Origin: Panonychus citri
Lineage: Eukaryota > Arthropoda > Arachnida > Trombidiformes > Tetranychidae
Direction of reading: 5' to 3'
DNA: 64,000 nt
Assembly (NCBI RefSeq): GCF_014898815.1
Contig: NW_026515482.1
Span: forward strand, 2,666,001-2,730,000
The notes beneath the pieces were generated by a model. It saw only the letters and a list, made by a program, of their open reading frames with translations, ran no database searches and had not been told where the DNA came from. Every line of letters starts with the position of its first letter. Position 1 is the first letter of the stretch. Position numbers and translations under genes: made by a program. Of the stretch, positions 29,302-40,936 are shown in pieces.

Positions 29302-31623
29302 ATGAGATTTCGTTTTAATTATTTATTGTGTTCACCTCATGGTCCATACAAGAGTTACCTACATTTCTTAATTTCTTTCATCGCAAGTCTAACCCTTTGT
29401 TTATATTTCCAAAGGAATGAGAAAGTAACTGTTAACCAGAAATGTGATGAAGGTAAAGTGTCATCATCATCATCACCAAATCATCAAGTTAATTCTAATT
29501 TGGATCAATCATACGAATCACTATTACCATTAATTGAAAGCCTACGAAGGCCAACTGATGATGGTAATAAACGTAAATTGTTTATCGGTGTAATGACAGC
29601 ACAGAAATTCATTGATTATCGGATCAATCACATCATGGAAACATGGGGACAAGATGCTAAGGATTTTATCGCCTTCTTTTCAAGCTCATCATCTAAAGAC
29701 AATCATGGATTACCAGTGATCAATTTACCAACAGTTGATGATTCCTATCCACCTCAAAAGAAATCATTTCTCATGTTAAAATTTATCCATGATCATTTCA
29801 TTGATTCATATGAATGGTTCATGAGAGCCGATGATGATATTTTCATCAATGTAGACAAATTGATTCAATTTCTTGGCTCAGTAAATTCATCGAAACCTCA
29901 TCTAATTGGACAAATGGGATTGGGTAAAATTGAGGAACTCGGACAATTAGGATTAGGTGATGATGACAATTTCTGTATGGGTGGACCAGGTATCATAATG
30001 AGTTCGGCAACATTGAGATCGATGATTCCTCACATTGAATATTGTCTTAAACACCTTTACTCAACCCATGAGGACGTTGAAATATCCCGATGTGTTGGTA
30101 CCTTTGTCGGGTTACCCTGTACTCGATCCTATCAAATGCAATCACTTTTGTATCACAATTTTTCCGGTCAAATTGTTTGGTCCAATCGTTTAAGGAAAAT
30201 ACTGAAAACCGCTTTAACCTTACACCCGGTTAAAAATTCATCAACACTTTATGATATTTATTATCATATGATGCAAATTGATCATGAAAATATAAGATTT
30301 GAAATAACTAAGAATCACCGAGATCTACGAAATGTTGAACATAATTATGGTGATCTGATTGAGAGACAATTTAATCTTCCACTCGATCCACTGGTTCATG
30401 GAGATACAAATTCAATAGGAACACCGATTGAATTAACACCCAAATCAAAAGATCAATGTTTACATCGATCCGATCTAATTACTTGGGATTTTATTGATCG
30501 ATATCAATATTCAGTTAAAAATTCAAATCCTCGAAGACGAATCGATGGATCACTAATACCTGCCTTGGAATCAAATTTGATCAACATTGTCAATACAATT
30601 AACAAAGGTTCTCATTTTCGTGGTCGAATTGTTGATTTTAAATCGCTTTATTATGGTTACACCAAATTAGATCCATCGAAAGGAGTTTATTATATTCTTG
30701 ATCTATTGATGACCTATCGTCGATACAAGGGACGGAAATACACTTTACCTGTTCGAAAGCACACTTACATCATGCAAACATTTTCTAATCCAATTTTCAA
30801 GGAAATTAAATCATCATCACAACCATTGGAATCAATAACTGTCAACATAATTGTCCCACTTTCTGGACGATTCAAACAGTTTCAACGATTTATCAATAAC
30901 TTTATCCGAGTTAACAAAAAGGATTCTAATGTTAACCTTGCATTCATTTTATTTCCCGATGTAATTGATACAAGAAATGTCTCAATTCAAATGAAAACAA
31001 TCATAATTAACTTGATGAATTCAGGTTTACCAATACGATTCGCTGAACTTGGTGGTCACTTTTCAAGAGCCGCTGGACTTCAACGAGGTGCAAGTCTATT
31101 TAAATCAAATGATTTACTATTTTTCGTCGACATTGATATAACATTTAATTTAAATGCTATCGAAAGGGTAAGACTTAATACCATTCAAGGTAAACAAGTT
31201 TATTATCCAATAGTTTACAGTCAATATGATAATCAATTTGATATTGATTTTAATTTCGATCAACACTCTGATTATCATAATAATGACAATAATATAATCA
31301 TTGATTCAGTTCATGGTTATTGGAGGCAATTCGGATTTGGAATTGTATCAATTTATAATAGTGATTTAATTAATAACAATGGATTGAATTTATCCATTCA
31401 AGGTTGGGGTAAGGAAGATGTTGATTTATATGAGAGACTTGTACAATCAAATTTAACTATATTTAGATCACCCGATTCTGGATTAATTCATATATTTCAT
31501 CAAACTGATTGTCCAAATGGATTACATGGTAATCAATATGAAATGTGCCTCGGAAGTAAATACAACAATTTAGCTTCAATTGAAACTATGTCCAAATATA
31601 TTTATCATAACAAAATATTGTAA
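29302..31623 (+). CDS. CHSY1: Chondroitin sulfate synthase (CHSY1/CHSY3 type), 773 aa, intronless coding region
   Basis: A single exon encodes a type II Golgi glycosyltransferase that builds the alternating GlcA and GalNAc chain of chondroitin. The short cytosolic tail is followed by a membrane anchor at about residues 19-36 and a serine-rich stem. The N-terminal beta-3-transferase domain has 'VDDSYPPQKKSFLMLK', 'EWFMRADDDIFI' (DDD at 177-179), 'GGPGIIMSS' and 'THEDVEISRCVG'. The linker has 'SRG/RGRIVDFKSLYYGY' and 'YKGRKYTLPV'. The C-terminal beta-4-GalNAc-transferase domain has 'FFVDIDITF' (metal-binding DID at 610-612), 'QVYYPIVYSQYD', 'GWGKEDVDLYERL', 'HIFHQ' and 'MCLGSKY'. Length is close to human CHSY1 (about 800). 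The start chosen is the first Met before the anchor. There are no frame problems. Confidence 0.95.
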   Translation: MRFRFNYLLCSPHGPYKSYLHFLISFIASLTLCLYFQRNEKVTVNQKCDEGKVSSSSSPNHQVNSNLDQSYESLLPLIESLRRPTDDGNKRKLFIGVMTAQKFIDYRINHIMETWGQDAKDFIAFFSSSSSKDNHGLPVINLPTVDDSYPPQKKSFLMLKFIHDHFIDSYEWFMRADDDIFINVDKLIQFLGSVNSSKPHLIGQMGLGKIEELGQLGLGDDDNFCMGGPGIIMSSATLRSMIPHIEYCLKHLYSTHEDVEISRCVGTFVGLPCTRSYQMQSLLYHNFSGQIVWSNRLRKILKTALTLHPVKNSSTLYDIYYHMMQIDHENIRFEITKNHRDLRNVEHNYGDLIERQFNLPLDPLVHGDTNSIGTPIELTPKSKDQCLHRSDLITWDFIDRYQYSVKNSNPRRRIDGSLIPALESNLINIVNTINKGSHFRGRIVDFKSLYYGYTKLDPSKGVYYILDLLMTYRRYKGRKYTLPVRKHTYIMQTFSNPIFKEIKSSSQPLESITVNIIVPLSGRFKQFQRFINNFIRVNKKDSNVNLAFILFPDVIDTRNVSIQMKTIIINLMNSGLPIRFAELGGHFSRAAGLQRGASLFKSNDLLFFVDIDITFNLNAIERVRLNTIQGKQVYYPIVYSQYDNQFDIDFNFDQHSDYHNNDNNIIIDSVHGYWRQFGFGIVSIYNSDLINNNGLNLSIQGWGKEDVDLYERLVQSNLTIFRSPDSGLIHIFHQTDCPNGLHGNQYEMCLGSKYNNLASIETMSKYIYHNKIL

Positions 31624-34600
31624 CATATTGATAATCATCATCAATTAGACAAAAATAATTAGTGCCAAATCATAAAATATGTAAATCATTTATCATGGTT
31701 GTTTTTAATTTTTTATCATTATAAAATATTAATAATAATTAAACTGTAATCAGAATTAAGGAATCAATAATTTCGGATATTAAAATAAATTATTATATCA
31801 ATTCAACGGTTCAAGCTGAAAATTGATTGTTCAATTAAGAAATTGTCAAAAGTATATTAGATTGTCGTGGAACAGTGAATACAAGCATAAATACATCACA
31901 ACAATTAAATTGATTGCGATCATTTACCAATAGTAAAAATGACAATTCAACAGAAATTGATGACAATACAATTTTAAAATGGATGCGAAATTAATAGTTA
32001 CTCCGCCCAAACAAGTGGACATGGAAGAGAGAGAGAGAGAGATGATGATGATGATGATGAGATTATTGTCTTCCTCATCTTCTCATCATTTGTAGCTCTT
32101 TTCAAGTTGATGTTAAATGTAAACATTTCACATCATCTTCATCCTTTCAAGTCAATTCACCGACATTGTATCAACAAGCACGAAAAGAAAGAGAAATCAT
32201 TTATCATCCGAGAGAAAGAGAGATGATAAAAGACGAGGGTGGAGGGAGTGGGTGAGTGTGACACTCGCTCCTTTCAGTATCATCTAAATGAAACCAATGG
32301 ACCAAATCAAGTTGCCTTTTTAACATTAAACCAGTGAGATGATCAGTGACATATTTTTTTCTTCATCAAAGTGATCAAGTTAATGTTGTTGTTGTTGATG
32401 ATGATGATGAGAGGGAGATGATTCTGACCTTTATTTTGGCCTTTCTAATGATACCGATGGTTTAATGTTTACTGGGGAAACAATTGGATGATCCATTGGG
32501 TGGGTTAGTGGGGCGGATTATTGTCTCTTCACTTTAAATGGGAACAAATTATTTTCTCTCAGTTGATCAGTTAATCACAATTCATTTTTAATCATATTTC
32601 CCACGAGCTTTTATTTCATCAACTTTAATTTAGTTTCATCATGTGTCTATGTAAGTGAGTGTGTCCTCATGTAAATTACGAGCAATTTAGCAACAATATA
32701 AAGACATTACAATTTATGTTTAGGGTAAAACATACATTGTAACACTTTCGATGGACAAATGATCAAACAATTAATGGACACTTGAATTGAGTCAGTTAAT
32801 AGTTGATTGTTGTTCATTTAATCACAGTTTCTATTATTTAGATTTGCTTCTGTTTATTATGGTTGATTAGTTAAAGTGAATTGAAATTGATTAGCTTACC
32901 TTATGAAAAGATTGTGGATTGAATTGATTGTTGGTGGAAAACAATTAGTACCCAATTGATGGTGGAGAATAGTTGATTAAAAGATGAACAATTAACTTTG
33001 ATTGTTGGTCAAGTTTAAAAAATGTTTCACTTGAAAAACATGAAAATAGTTAAACGTTTACACAATTGAATCAACTTTTTTTTTGTATTTTTCTTGAAAA
33101 TTAGTTAATTGTGTTGGTGTTTTTAATCGTTGTTGTCTTTAATTGTTTACTTTCTAGTTATCATTATCACCATCATCAATAACTTTGCTCTTAACGTTTA
33201 TCTCGTAACAATTAAATGAAACAAACCAATCAGGAAGGTAAATGATAGAGATGATTAACTGAAAACAATTAGAAAATCATTAGTTAATTAGTGAAGAGAC
33301 ACAATAAATGATTGAGAAAAGTGGGAGGCGGAGAGAGTAAGGTGAGAGGCAGGTCATTCTTAAATATCTTCGTTAATTGTTGTAAATATAAAAGTTAAAT
33401 CATGATTATAAATAAAACTGTTTCTGTCCTTGATTAACTTCCAAGATTATGAGTAAACATAGTAACCAAATTAGTAGATTACCTTCAAAGGTCCAGTGGC
33501 TTGTTTATGATTACAAGATGATGAAAGTGATTAAAACTTGTTTAGTTAATCAAAGCTCATGGTGATTAAAAGTTTCTTAATTTTATCATGAGATTTTCAC
33601 TGTGATTATGTTTGATGATTAACCACCAAATTTCATCTCCCTGGTAATTGTTGGAGAGAATTGAAGGTTTAACCATTTCTATTCCGTAGATTGATGCTGC
33701 AAATTTTCATTCCATGATTAAGATTTTCTCATGATCATCAGGTTGTTATGTAAGAAAATTTCATTTGATTTTTTAAAGTTGTTTCTTATCATCAGTTGAT
33801 CATGAAAAGAAAACAACATCATGAGGTTTAATCATCTACCAGCTGAGTGATCAGTTAAATTGATTCTTCTTTCCAGTGGACAATTTTGCTGATTCCAAAT
33901 CGATCGATTCATGTTAACTGGTAATCACTATGGTTATAAGAATTCATGTGAAGGTGGTTAGTAATTATGGTAAATAATTATGAAATTATGATTAAGATAA
34001 TCACGTTCTAAGTGGTTAACATTCAACAAGATTATCATTAGGATGATGAAAATTGCCTTCCTCAAAGTGGTTAGAGTTGAAATATTAAATCAATTAAATT
34101 GTCCAATGGTTTGTGTAATCCAATTCATTAGAGATCAATTGATGTAAAAGTTACTATCGATCAAGTTGTTGCTATTTTGAGAGTTATCAAGCTTAATTTT
34201 TACAATTAAGCTTTTTGATTGCTGCCAAAGTTTTTTTTCATTGAAAACCATGAAACTGCAGCATGTTAACAGAGTGAAAAAAACGTTAACATAGGAAATA
34301 CAATCATCACTTTGTAATTATTGTGATATAACTTTTGTAATTATATAATATTAATCAATAGAAGATTAATAATTGATGAGAAGATAAAATTAGATTATTG
34401 TTCACTTTTGATTGTTGCCAGAAGCTGTTTAACTATTGACAATGTTGAATTCACTTCATTTGCTTTCATCTTTGGTTAACCTAAATTCACCTCCAAATAA
34501 AATAAGATAACATATTGATTCGGTTAAGATTTTCATCTCATCTCCTCTTAATTGGATAATATTTAATCTCCTTAGATTATCAGCTTATTAATAATAACAT

Positions 34601-35361
34601 AGACCAACACTGTTACTATTATTAAAAGAGGGAATATTTTTTTTCCAATTGTTTACATTTAACTTCAAGTGACTTTATCCATAAAAATGTCAATCATCTC
34701 CATGTATTGTGATATTGGTGATCAGGGTGAATCTATGATTGTCAAATTGAATAGAATTAGAAAATTTTACTTGGAAATTATTGTTAAGATGATAATCACA
34801 ATTCTAAACGTATATTTAACTATATAGGCTTGGAATTTGAAAGAGAGTAAAAGTTTAGATTAATTGATGGATAAAATTAAAAGATTAATCAACTTACCAT
34901 TAGAATTTAGAAGATGTTCTCAATTGAAGATGTCCTTGAGATGAGATGAGTCAATTAATTCGCAGTATTAGATTAATTAGAGATGAAAATTAAAGAAAAA
35001 TAATCAATGTAAACAATCAAAGAAATGAAAACACTTAAAGAACGATATTGAACCGCCAATTCTTTTCTTCTTCCTACTTTCAATTCATCATCCAATCGAA
35101 CAATTCACAATCAAATTCAAGATATTCTATTCACTTTTTACTATCGAAACAAGAAATCGTTCAAATTAAAGAAATTAATTCAGTTGAAAATCTTATTAAT
35201 TATTAAAAATCTCAAATTTAATTCGTTTTATATTCAATTATTTTTTTCTTTTCTCCTGGTGCCATCTGTCGGTTGGAACATAAAACTAAATCGGTAGATA
35301 TTTTTTCCTATTTTGACAAAGAATCAATTTAATTTTCTTTGGATAAAACCATCGTAATTAG
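31624..35361. other. Large intergenic region between CHSY and SNRPD3
   Basis: About 3.7 kb of AT-rich sequence with a GA/GAT microsatellite at about 32028-32061 and no credible coding frame. Some minus-strand donor-like sites occur (for example near 32896 and 34898), but no exons with coding content. Regulatory DNA or a non-coding transcript cannot be excluded. Confidence 0.45.
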
Positions 35362-35602
35362 GTAAGTAATTTAATCTTTTCAAATTGTTTTAGATTGTTT
35401 TTCTATTAATTTAAAGGTCGTGATCACCTTTGAATGTATTTCATTAACTGTCACTTATCTATTTAATTGATCTTTTCTCTTTTCATTTCATCTCTTTGTG
35501 CATTGTAGGTTTGTTGTTTATATTTCTCTTGATAATTGGATTTTGTTTTGTTGTTTATTTGATTTGTACTCTTTTTGTCCAGTTAATTTAAGATTGATCA
35601 TC

Positions 35603-35980
35603 ATGTCTATTGGTATTCCAATTAAAATTTTACATGAAGCTGAAGGACATGTAATAACTGTAGAGACAACAAATGGTGAAGTTTTCAGAGGTAAACTACT
35701 AGAAGCAGAGGATAACATGAATGTAATGATGGCCCAAATTACTGCAACTTCTCGTGATGGTAAAGTGACCAGTTTGGAGAATATTTTTATTCGAGGATCA
35801 AAGATTCGTTTTCTAATTCTGCCTGACATGTTGAAAAATGCTCCGATGTTTAAAAAGATGGGATCTAAACCCGGGGTGAAGACAAATGTTACGGTGAGAG
35901 GTAAAAACGCTCTGTTAAAAGCACAAGTAGCTCGTGGTCGAGGAAGAGCAAGGGTTATGATGGCTAAACGAGGACCATAA
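35603..35980 (+). CDS. SNRPD3: Small nuclear ribonucleoprotein Sm D3, 126 aa (original copy)
   Basis: The protein starts [20 protein letters not shown] and has Sm1 and Sm2 motifs ('[17 protein letters not shown]' and '[19 protein letters not shown]') followed by an RG-containing tail 'RGRGRAR'. SmD3 is one of seven subunits of the Sm ring on U1, U2, U4 and U5 snRNAs. Length matches the family (126 aa in human). The start is set by homology; an upstream in-frame extension to 35498 is leader sequence. A leader intron runs from G|GTAAGT at 35362 to TTGTAG at 35508. Bases 35573-36000 are duplicated in inverse orientation at 37876-38303. Confidence 0.95.
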   Translation: MSIGIPIKILHEAEGHVITVETTNGEVFRGKLLEAEDNMNVMMAQITATSRDGKVTSLENIFIRGSKIRFLILPDMLKNAPMFKKMGSKPGVKTNVTVRGKNALLKAQVARGRGRARVMMAKRGP

Positions 35981-36544
35981 ACAACAAATCCATCAATCAA
36001 GTAAATTCATACTTGACCAGTTTTTACAACTGTAATTAAAATGATTGGTTAATCAAATGAAAATTGTTTCTCTTCTAAATCTAAAACTCTTTTTCTAAAT
36101 CCAATCAAGTAAACCAAATAACTCACAAAGGAAATTAAAAATTTCCTATACAAGATAAAACACAACACTTACAAATTACCAATTCCAGGTAATTAGAGAG
36201 ATTTAAATTTTGTATATCCAACACAACAATCAATTAAATCATAAAAATCGCAAAGTATTGAATTTTAAAATTTCACTTCTCAGAAATGATAGAAACTCAA
36301 AAAAAACTCCCAAGTTGAATTTTCTTTTCTCAGTCAACAGATGTCGCGACAATCGAAGTGGTGATTTTCTATTTTCCGATTGTATGAAATTTGGTAACGT
36401 GGAGATTTTTGTTTGGAGTTTAATTTGATTACGGTAATTATATTGGTTTTAATTGTTCTCTTTTCTTTTTCAATTTTTATTTATCTTAATTAACTGTTTT
36501 GTTCCCTTCTTCAGGCTAAAATCTTTTTGTCATAATTTATCAAA
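35981..36544. other. Intergenic between SNRPD3 and SSR2
   Basis: About 560 bp with no gene. The pyrimidine-rich stretch before 36545 probably carries the SSR2 leader; the splice-like site CTTCAG lies at about 36514. Confidence 0.4.
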
Positions 36545-37438
36545 ATGAGATTCATCATTGTCTTTGTGACACTTTTGTTTGTTACCTTGTGTCAAGCTGA
36601 AGGAGAAGCTACTCCATCAGGAGCCCGGCTTTTGATTGAGAAAAAGGTTCTCAATAAATACTTAGTTGAAAGTAAAGATTTAATTATCAGCTATAATATT
36701 CACAATGTCGGTGAAAGGTTAGTATATTGATAATTGTAACAATTAAGTTTATTCTTGTCCGTTGATGGTTTAAGAAACGAGGCCAGAGAATACATTAGAA
36801 TGATGAATTTTCTGTCAATAACAAAATTTCAATTCTAACATTAACTTTTTTTTTCTTCTTTAGTGCTGCTGTTGATGTAACCATCAAAGATGCGAACTTA
36901 CCTGAGGAATATTTCCAAGTGGTCAGTGGTTTAAGCTCATTCACTATTCCCAGGATAGCAGCAAACTCTAATGTCTCTCATACTGTTGTCTACCGTCCAA
37001 AAACTGGTGTATGGGGTCAATTCAATTTCACTTCTGCTGAGGTAAATTATTTACCCCGAGAGGAATCACAAGATGTTCAAATTGGATTCACAAGTGAACC
37101 TGGTGAAGGTTATATTGTATCACTTAAAGAATTCGACCGAAGATTCTCACCTCATATCGTAAGTATCATATTCTCAATTTTTGTTATCATTGAAGAAAGA
37201 AAAACCTCTTCAAATCTCTTCTTCTATTTTTATTTTCATTTCCATTTCCATTTCCTGATTTCTAATTTATTTTCTTTTTTTCATCTCCATCTCTTTTCTA
37301 CAGCTTGATTGGTTTGCATTTGCTGTCATGTCTATGCCAACATTGGTTATTCCTTTCTACCTCTGGTTTAGCAGTAAAAGCAAATACGATGCGATCTTAG
37401 CAGCAAAATTAGAAGCAAAAGCTGCAAAGAAACACTAA
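36545..37438 (+). CDS. SSR2: Translocon-associated protein subunit beta (signal sequence receptor 2), 200 aa
   Basis: Three exons, 36545-36717, 36864-37158 and 37304-37438, give 603 nt and 200 aa. TRAP-beta is a single-pass endoplasmic reticulum protein next to the Sec61 channel that helps secretory proteins cross. Residues 1-18 are a signal peptide (MRFIIVFVTLLFVTLCQA). The lumenal domain keeps 'NVSHTVVYRP' and 'FNFTSAEVNYL', both with glycosylation sequons, and the family mark 'EFDRRFSPH'. A membrane span 'WFAFAVMSMPTLVIPFYLWF' and a lysine-rich tail ending KKH follow. Introns are GT-AG. The gene is enclosed between the two inverted SmD3 copies. Confidence 0.93.
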
Positions 37439-37875
37439 TTAATTAATCTAATATAAACACTTTTTAGAATTTATATTAAAATTATTTTCCTTGGGTAAAT
37501 AGTGTTATATATTCTTTCATATTTTCTTAACAGAATTGATCATTTCTGAGAAAATTCAAGTGAGTTAGTGAAAATTTTGCGAATTATTTTACGTTAAAGT
37601 TTCAATTTATTTGGGTTTACAGATTTGATTGATTATAACTGTCAACTTTTCCTCAGAGTAACACATTGAATCGATGAGAGATCCAATTTAGTATCTTGAG
37701 ATCAGATTATCGGTTAAATTGTCAAAGCTCCAAATATTGGAATCAATGATTTTCGGTAAGATCAGTAATAAAATCTAAACGAAAATTGTAATACAGGAAT
37801 TGTAAAAAGTTCAGAGAATTATCAATACATTAAGTTGACAAAATGTTTACGCGAACTTTTTGTAAGATCAGTAAA
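37439..37875. other. 3' flank of SSR2; no gene seen
   Basis: AT-rich, without coding frame, ending where the inverted SmD3 arm begins at 37876. Confidence 0.4.
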
Positions 37876-37895
37876 TTGATTGATGGATTTGTTGT

Positions 37896-38282
37896 TTATG
37901 GTCCTCGTTTAGCCATCATAACCCTTGCTCTTCCTCGACCACGAGCTACTTGTGCTTTTAACAGAGCGTTTTTACCTCTCACCGTAACATTTGTCTTCAC
38001 CCCGGGTTTAGATCCCATCTTTTTAAACATCGGAGCATTTTTCAACATGTCAGGCAGAATTAGAAAACGAATCTTTGATCCTCGAATAAAAATATTCTCC
38101 AAACTAGTCACTTTACCATCACGAGAAGTTGCAGTAATTTGGGCCATCATTACATTCATGTTATCCTCTGCTTCTAGTAGTTTACCTCTGAAAACTTCAC
38201 CATTTGTTGTCTCTACAGTTATTACATGTCCTTCAGCTTCATGTAAAATTTTAATTGGAATACCAATAGACATGATGATCAA
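37896..38282 (-). CDS. SNRPD3: Second SmD3 copy, intact and nearly identical (inverted duplicate)
   Basis: The minus strand from 38273 encodes the same 126-aa SmD3 as 35603-35980; three more codons upstream are also open. Over the coding region I found one base difference, a silent C to T in the codon context GACCAG/GACTAG near 38107. The duplicated arm runs 37876-38303 (428 bp). It includes about 30 nt of leader and 20 nt of 3' sequence, but not the leader intron or poly(A) end, so it looks like a DNA-level duplication or conversion tract. Whether it has its own promoter is unknown. If expressed, it would make the same Sm ring subunit. Confidence 0.85.
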   Translation of the reverse strand: MIIMSIGIPIKILHEAEGHVITVETTNGEVFRGKLLEAEDNMNVMMAQITATSRDGKVTSLENIFIRGSKIRFLILPDMLKNAPMFKKMGSKPGVKTNVTVRGKNALLKAQVARGRGRARVMMAKRGP

Positions 38283-38303
38283 TCTTAAATTAACTGGACA
38301 AAA

Positions 38304-39311
38304 GGAAAACAGTTCAAAATATCAGCGTGAATATAAAACCCTATTAAAGAGGATAAAACAAAGAAATGTTAATATCAATGACTTGAAATATTGCAATTAA
38401 ATCATCAAAGAACCTGAATTGAAATTTAATCATTACAATCACATTGATCACGATTATTAAACAAGGACAAAATTCACATTTTCTTCACTTGCATTTACCC
38501 AAACATACAGCCGTGAAAATTGAGTTTGTGCTTTTTATTTTATTCATTTGAGCATCTTGATTGATAAAAGCAAATTAATAGATAAAAATGTAGAGTTGGT
38601 AGTGTTAAATTTATCTAATCAATCGTTGTGATTAAGTTAATTTTTGCCAAAGATGCGCAAATGATTTAAAAAAAAGCACAAACTCAATTTTCACGGCTGT
38701 ATAGCGATGAAATTATTAGAAAACCACCAATTTCTACCATAACAACCGCAGTCTAATCACATACCTAATCAGTCAATGACCAGTCTAATCAACTAAATTA
38801 GTCAATGAAATAATCAGAGTTTAACAATTAAGTTAAAATTGTTTATAAATAAGTCTCACCAAAGTGTAATCGTGATTAACTAAAAGTAACAACCGAATAT
38901 CAAGTTAATAAAATTTTAATACTTACAATTAATTTCCAAACACTGGCAAGATATTAAAAGAGAAAATGTTCCAACAATCAAATTCAACAAGCAAAAAATG
39001 ACTAATTAAAAACAAAACAATCACCAAATTACTAATTAAAATTTGAAAGAAAAGCCAAAAAAAATGAGAATTAGAAAATTGGATCAACATCTGTTTATGG
39101 AATTTTTTGTCGGTGGCCAGTAGATGGCGCAAGTTATGTTCTTTCTTTTATTTTCTCTTTTACTTTTTTTTCCCTCCAACGTTAATTTGTCAATTAAACA
39201 ACAATTTAGTTGATTGTTTCAAATTGTTCTTTTAATCCTCCTCTACCCCTCATCTGTTACCTTTATACTTCTCCTCTGCCCTGGTCTCTGTTACACAGTA
39301 GCAACTAAGCC
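38304..39311. other. Intergenic with a TA-flanked MITE
   Basis: Holds the inverted-repeat element at 38508-38699 and the leader of the RING-CH gene. No coding frame is seen. Confidence 0.5.
38508..38699. mobile_element. MITE with 29-bp perfect terminal inverted repeats and TA flanks (mariner-like)
   Basis: The left end, CAGCCGTGAAAATTGAGTTT... (38508-38536), is the exact complement of the right end (38671-38699). The element is 192 bp, without coding capacity, and flanked on both sides by TA (38506-38507 and 38700-38701), as expected for Tc1/mariner insertion. Confidence 0.8.
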
Positions 39312-40091
39312 ATGTTATCCTGTAATTGCTCTTCTATGGCTCAAATGTCACCGGAAAACATTTGTAGGATTTGCCAACGAGGAACACCTCAGAAAGGGTT
39401 AATTGAACCTTGTAATTGTAATGGTACAATTGGTGGTGTCCACAAGAGCTGTTTGGAAAGATGGTTGACCATTTCAAGGCTTAACAAGTGTGAATTATGT
39501 GGTGTCTCAATTCCATGTCTTCAGGTTACACCAACATTTCGTGATGTAAGTTAAAACCCAATTTGTACAACACAACAACTCACCTAATACATTTAACCTC
39601 TTTTTTTGTGTGTGTTTTTACCTCCGATGATCAGTTTTCTTCCATAGTTAATTAATTATGTATTTTCTTTTCTCTTTTTATTCAACTCCATCTCCACACA
39701 GTATGTTCGCACCTTTCCTCGACCTTTAGTTGGTGACCTGTTACTTTTTACCTTTCTCACACCAATAGCAACCCTGTTGACTTTACTCTGTTTCCAAGGA
39801 GCAATGATACAAATTAAATGGCAAAATTTAACAGAATCTTCTTTCCTTCTTGCATTTGGTGCTATCCTGTTGACCTTTTACTTTGGTTGGGTGTATTGGT
39901 CAATCAAGAATAATTATCAAATATTTCTAGAATGGAGAGTATCAAATACTAATTTAAAAATTGATTGGCCACGTAGGAGAAGGAGAGTAAAAAGAGAACC
40001 AACAATTAACAGTATCGAAAAAGCCGTTCTAGATGAAGAGGAAGAAGATGATGATGATGATGACCCAGAGCAATCATTAAGCTTATTGTGA
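39312..40091 (+). CDS. Membrane RING-CH E3 ubiquitin ligase (MARCHF2/3-like), 207 aa
   Basis: Two exons, 39312-39545 and 39702-40091, give 207 aa. The RING-CH finger is complete: C18, C21, C34, C36, H44, C47, C60, C63, with W51 before the last pair ('ICRICQ', 'EPCNCNGTIGGVHKSCLERW', 'CELCG'). Two membrane spans follow, about residues 86-112 ('LLLFTFLTPIATLLTLLCF') and 126-150. The cytosolic tail has an arginine patch 'PRRRRRVKRE' and an acidic run 'DEEEEDDDDDDPEQ'. Such ligases ubiquitinate membrane proteins in the endosomal system and control their turnover. The closest remembered relatives are MARCHF2 and MARCHF3, by finger spacing and two-span layout. Confidence 0.88.
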
Positions 40092-40826
40092 TTTAATCCC
40101 AATCATTAGCCAGTTAAATCATTGATCAACTAATCACATCTATAAAACTCAAACTGTTTTTAATTACAACTAATCAAATTTTTACCTTTTCTCTCACCCT
40201 TTTTAGATTCATCATTATTTTTATACATACACACACACACACATAAATATAATTATCAATCACAGAAGCAAAAAGATCTACTTTCAAATCAAAATATTCA
40301 TATTGTATTATAATTACACTAATTGTTATCCAAGAAAACAAAAAAAAACCGTTACAAACTGACCAACAATCAAGGTAACAATCAAAAAATTGATAATAAA
40401 TCAAATTTTAACATCAATCCAATAAAACGGGAAAAAAAACAAACAAAAGCCCAAAAAAAGCCATAAATTACTTGAAACAATCAATGATTAATTAATCAAG
40501 TAAATGATTCTCATACATAAACATGAAGAGAGATAATTAATTAATCACCTCGAAGTGAAATAAAATGATTACAATACAATTAAGTCTGAAAATGAATGTT
40601 TTTCAACAAAAAGGGTTGAAAGTTGATACAAGAAAAAAGCTCATTGAGTTTTAATAGAAAACATAAATTAACTCAATTTGGTTAACAATAGATTCTCATT
40701 AATTAAATGAGATATTCATTCATTGTTTCCAATGGAAAAAGATAACAAGAGATAGAATATAAATGTTACATAACAATTAACAATTCCAATGAAGATTACA
40801 ATTTAAAAATGACAATTTTAACCAAC

Positions 40827-40861
<35 letters not shown>

Positions 40862-40936
40862 TAATTTACAAAAAGCATAAGACAATTAAGTAAATCAGAA
40901 TCGAGAATGAAAATAATATAATGAAGAGAAAGAGAG

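Noticed and set aside
32880..34910. Antisense splice-donor-like sites upstream of SNRPD3 as a non-coding RNA gene
   Set aside because: Isolated GTAAG matches are expected by chance in 3.7 kb of AT-rich DNA, and no acceptors with consistent exons were found.
35518..36000. 160-codon minus-strand open frame at SNRPD3
   Set aside because: Antisense of the real SmD3 frame, whose protein is clearly recognised on the plus strand.
37876..38303. SmD3 copy as a processed retrogene
   Set aside because: The copied block lacks the spliced leader and any poly(A) tail and is cut within the leader and 3' region, so DNA duplication or conversion fits better.
37843..38400. 185-codon plus-strand open frame
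   Set aside because: It is the antisense shadow of the inverted SmD3 copy; the same antisense frame exists opposite 35603-35980.
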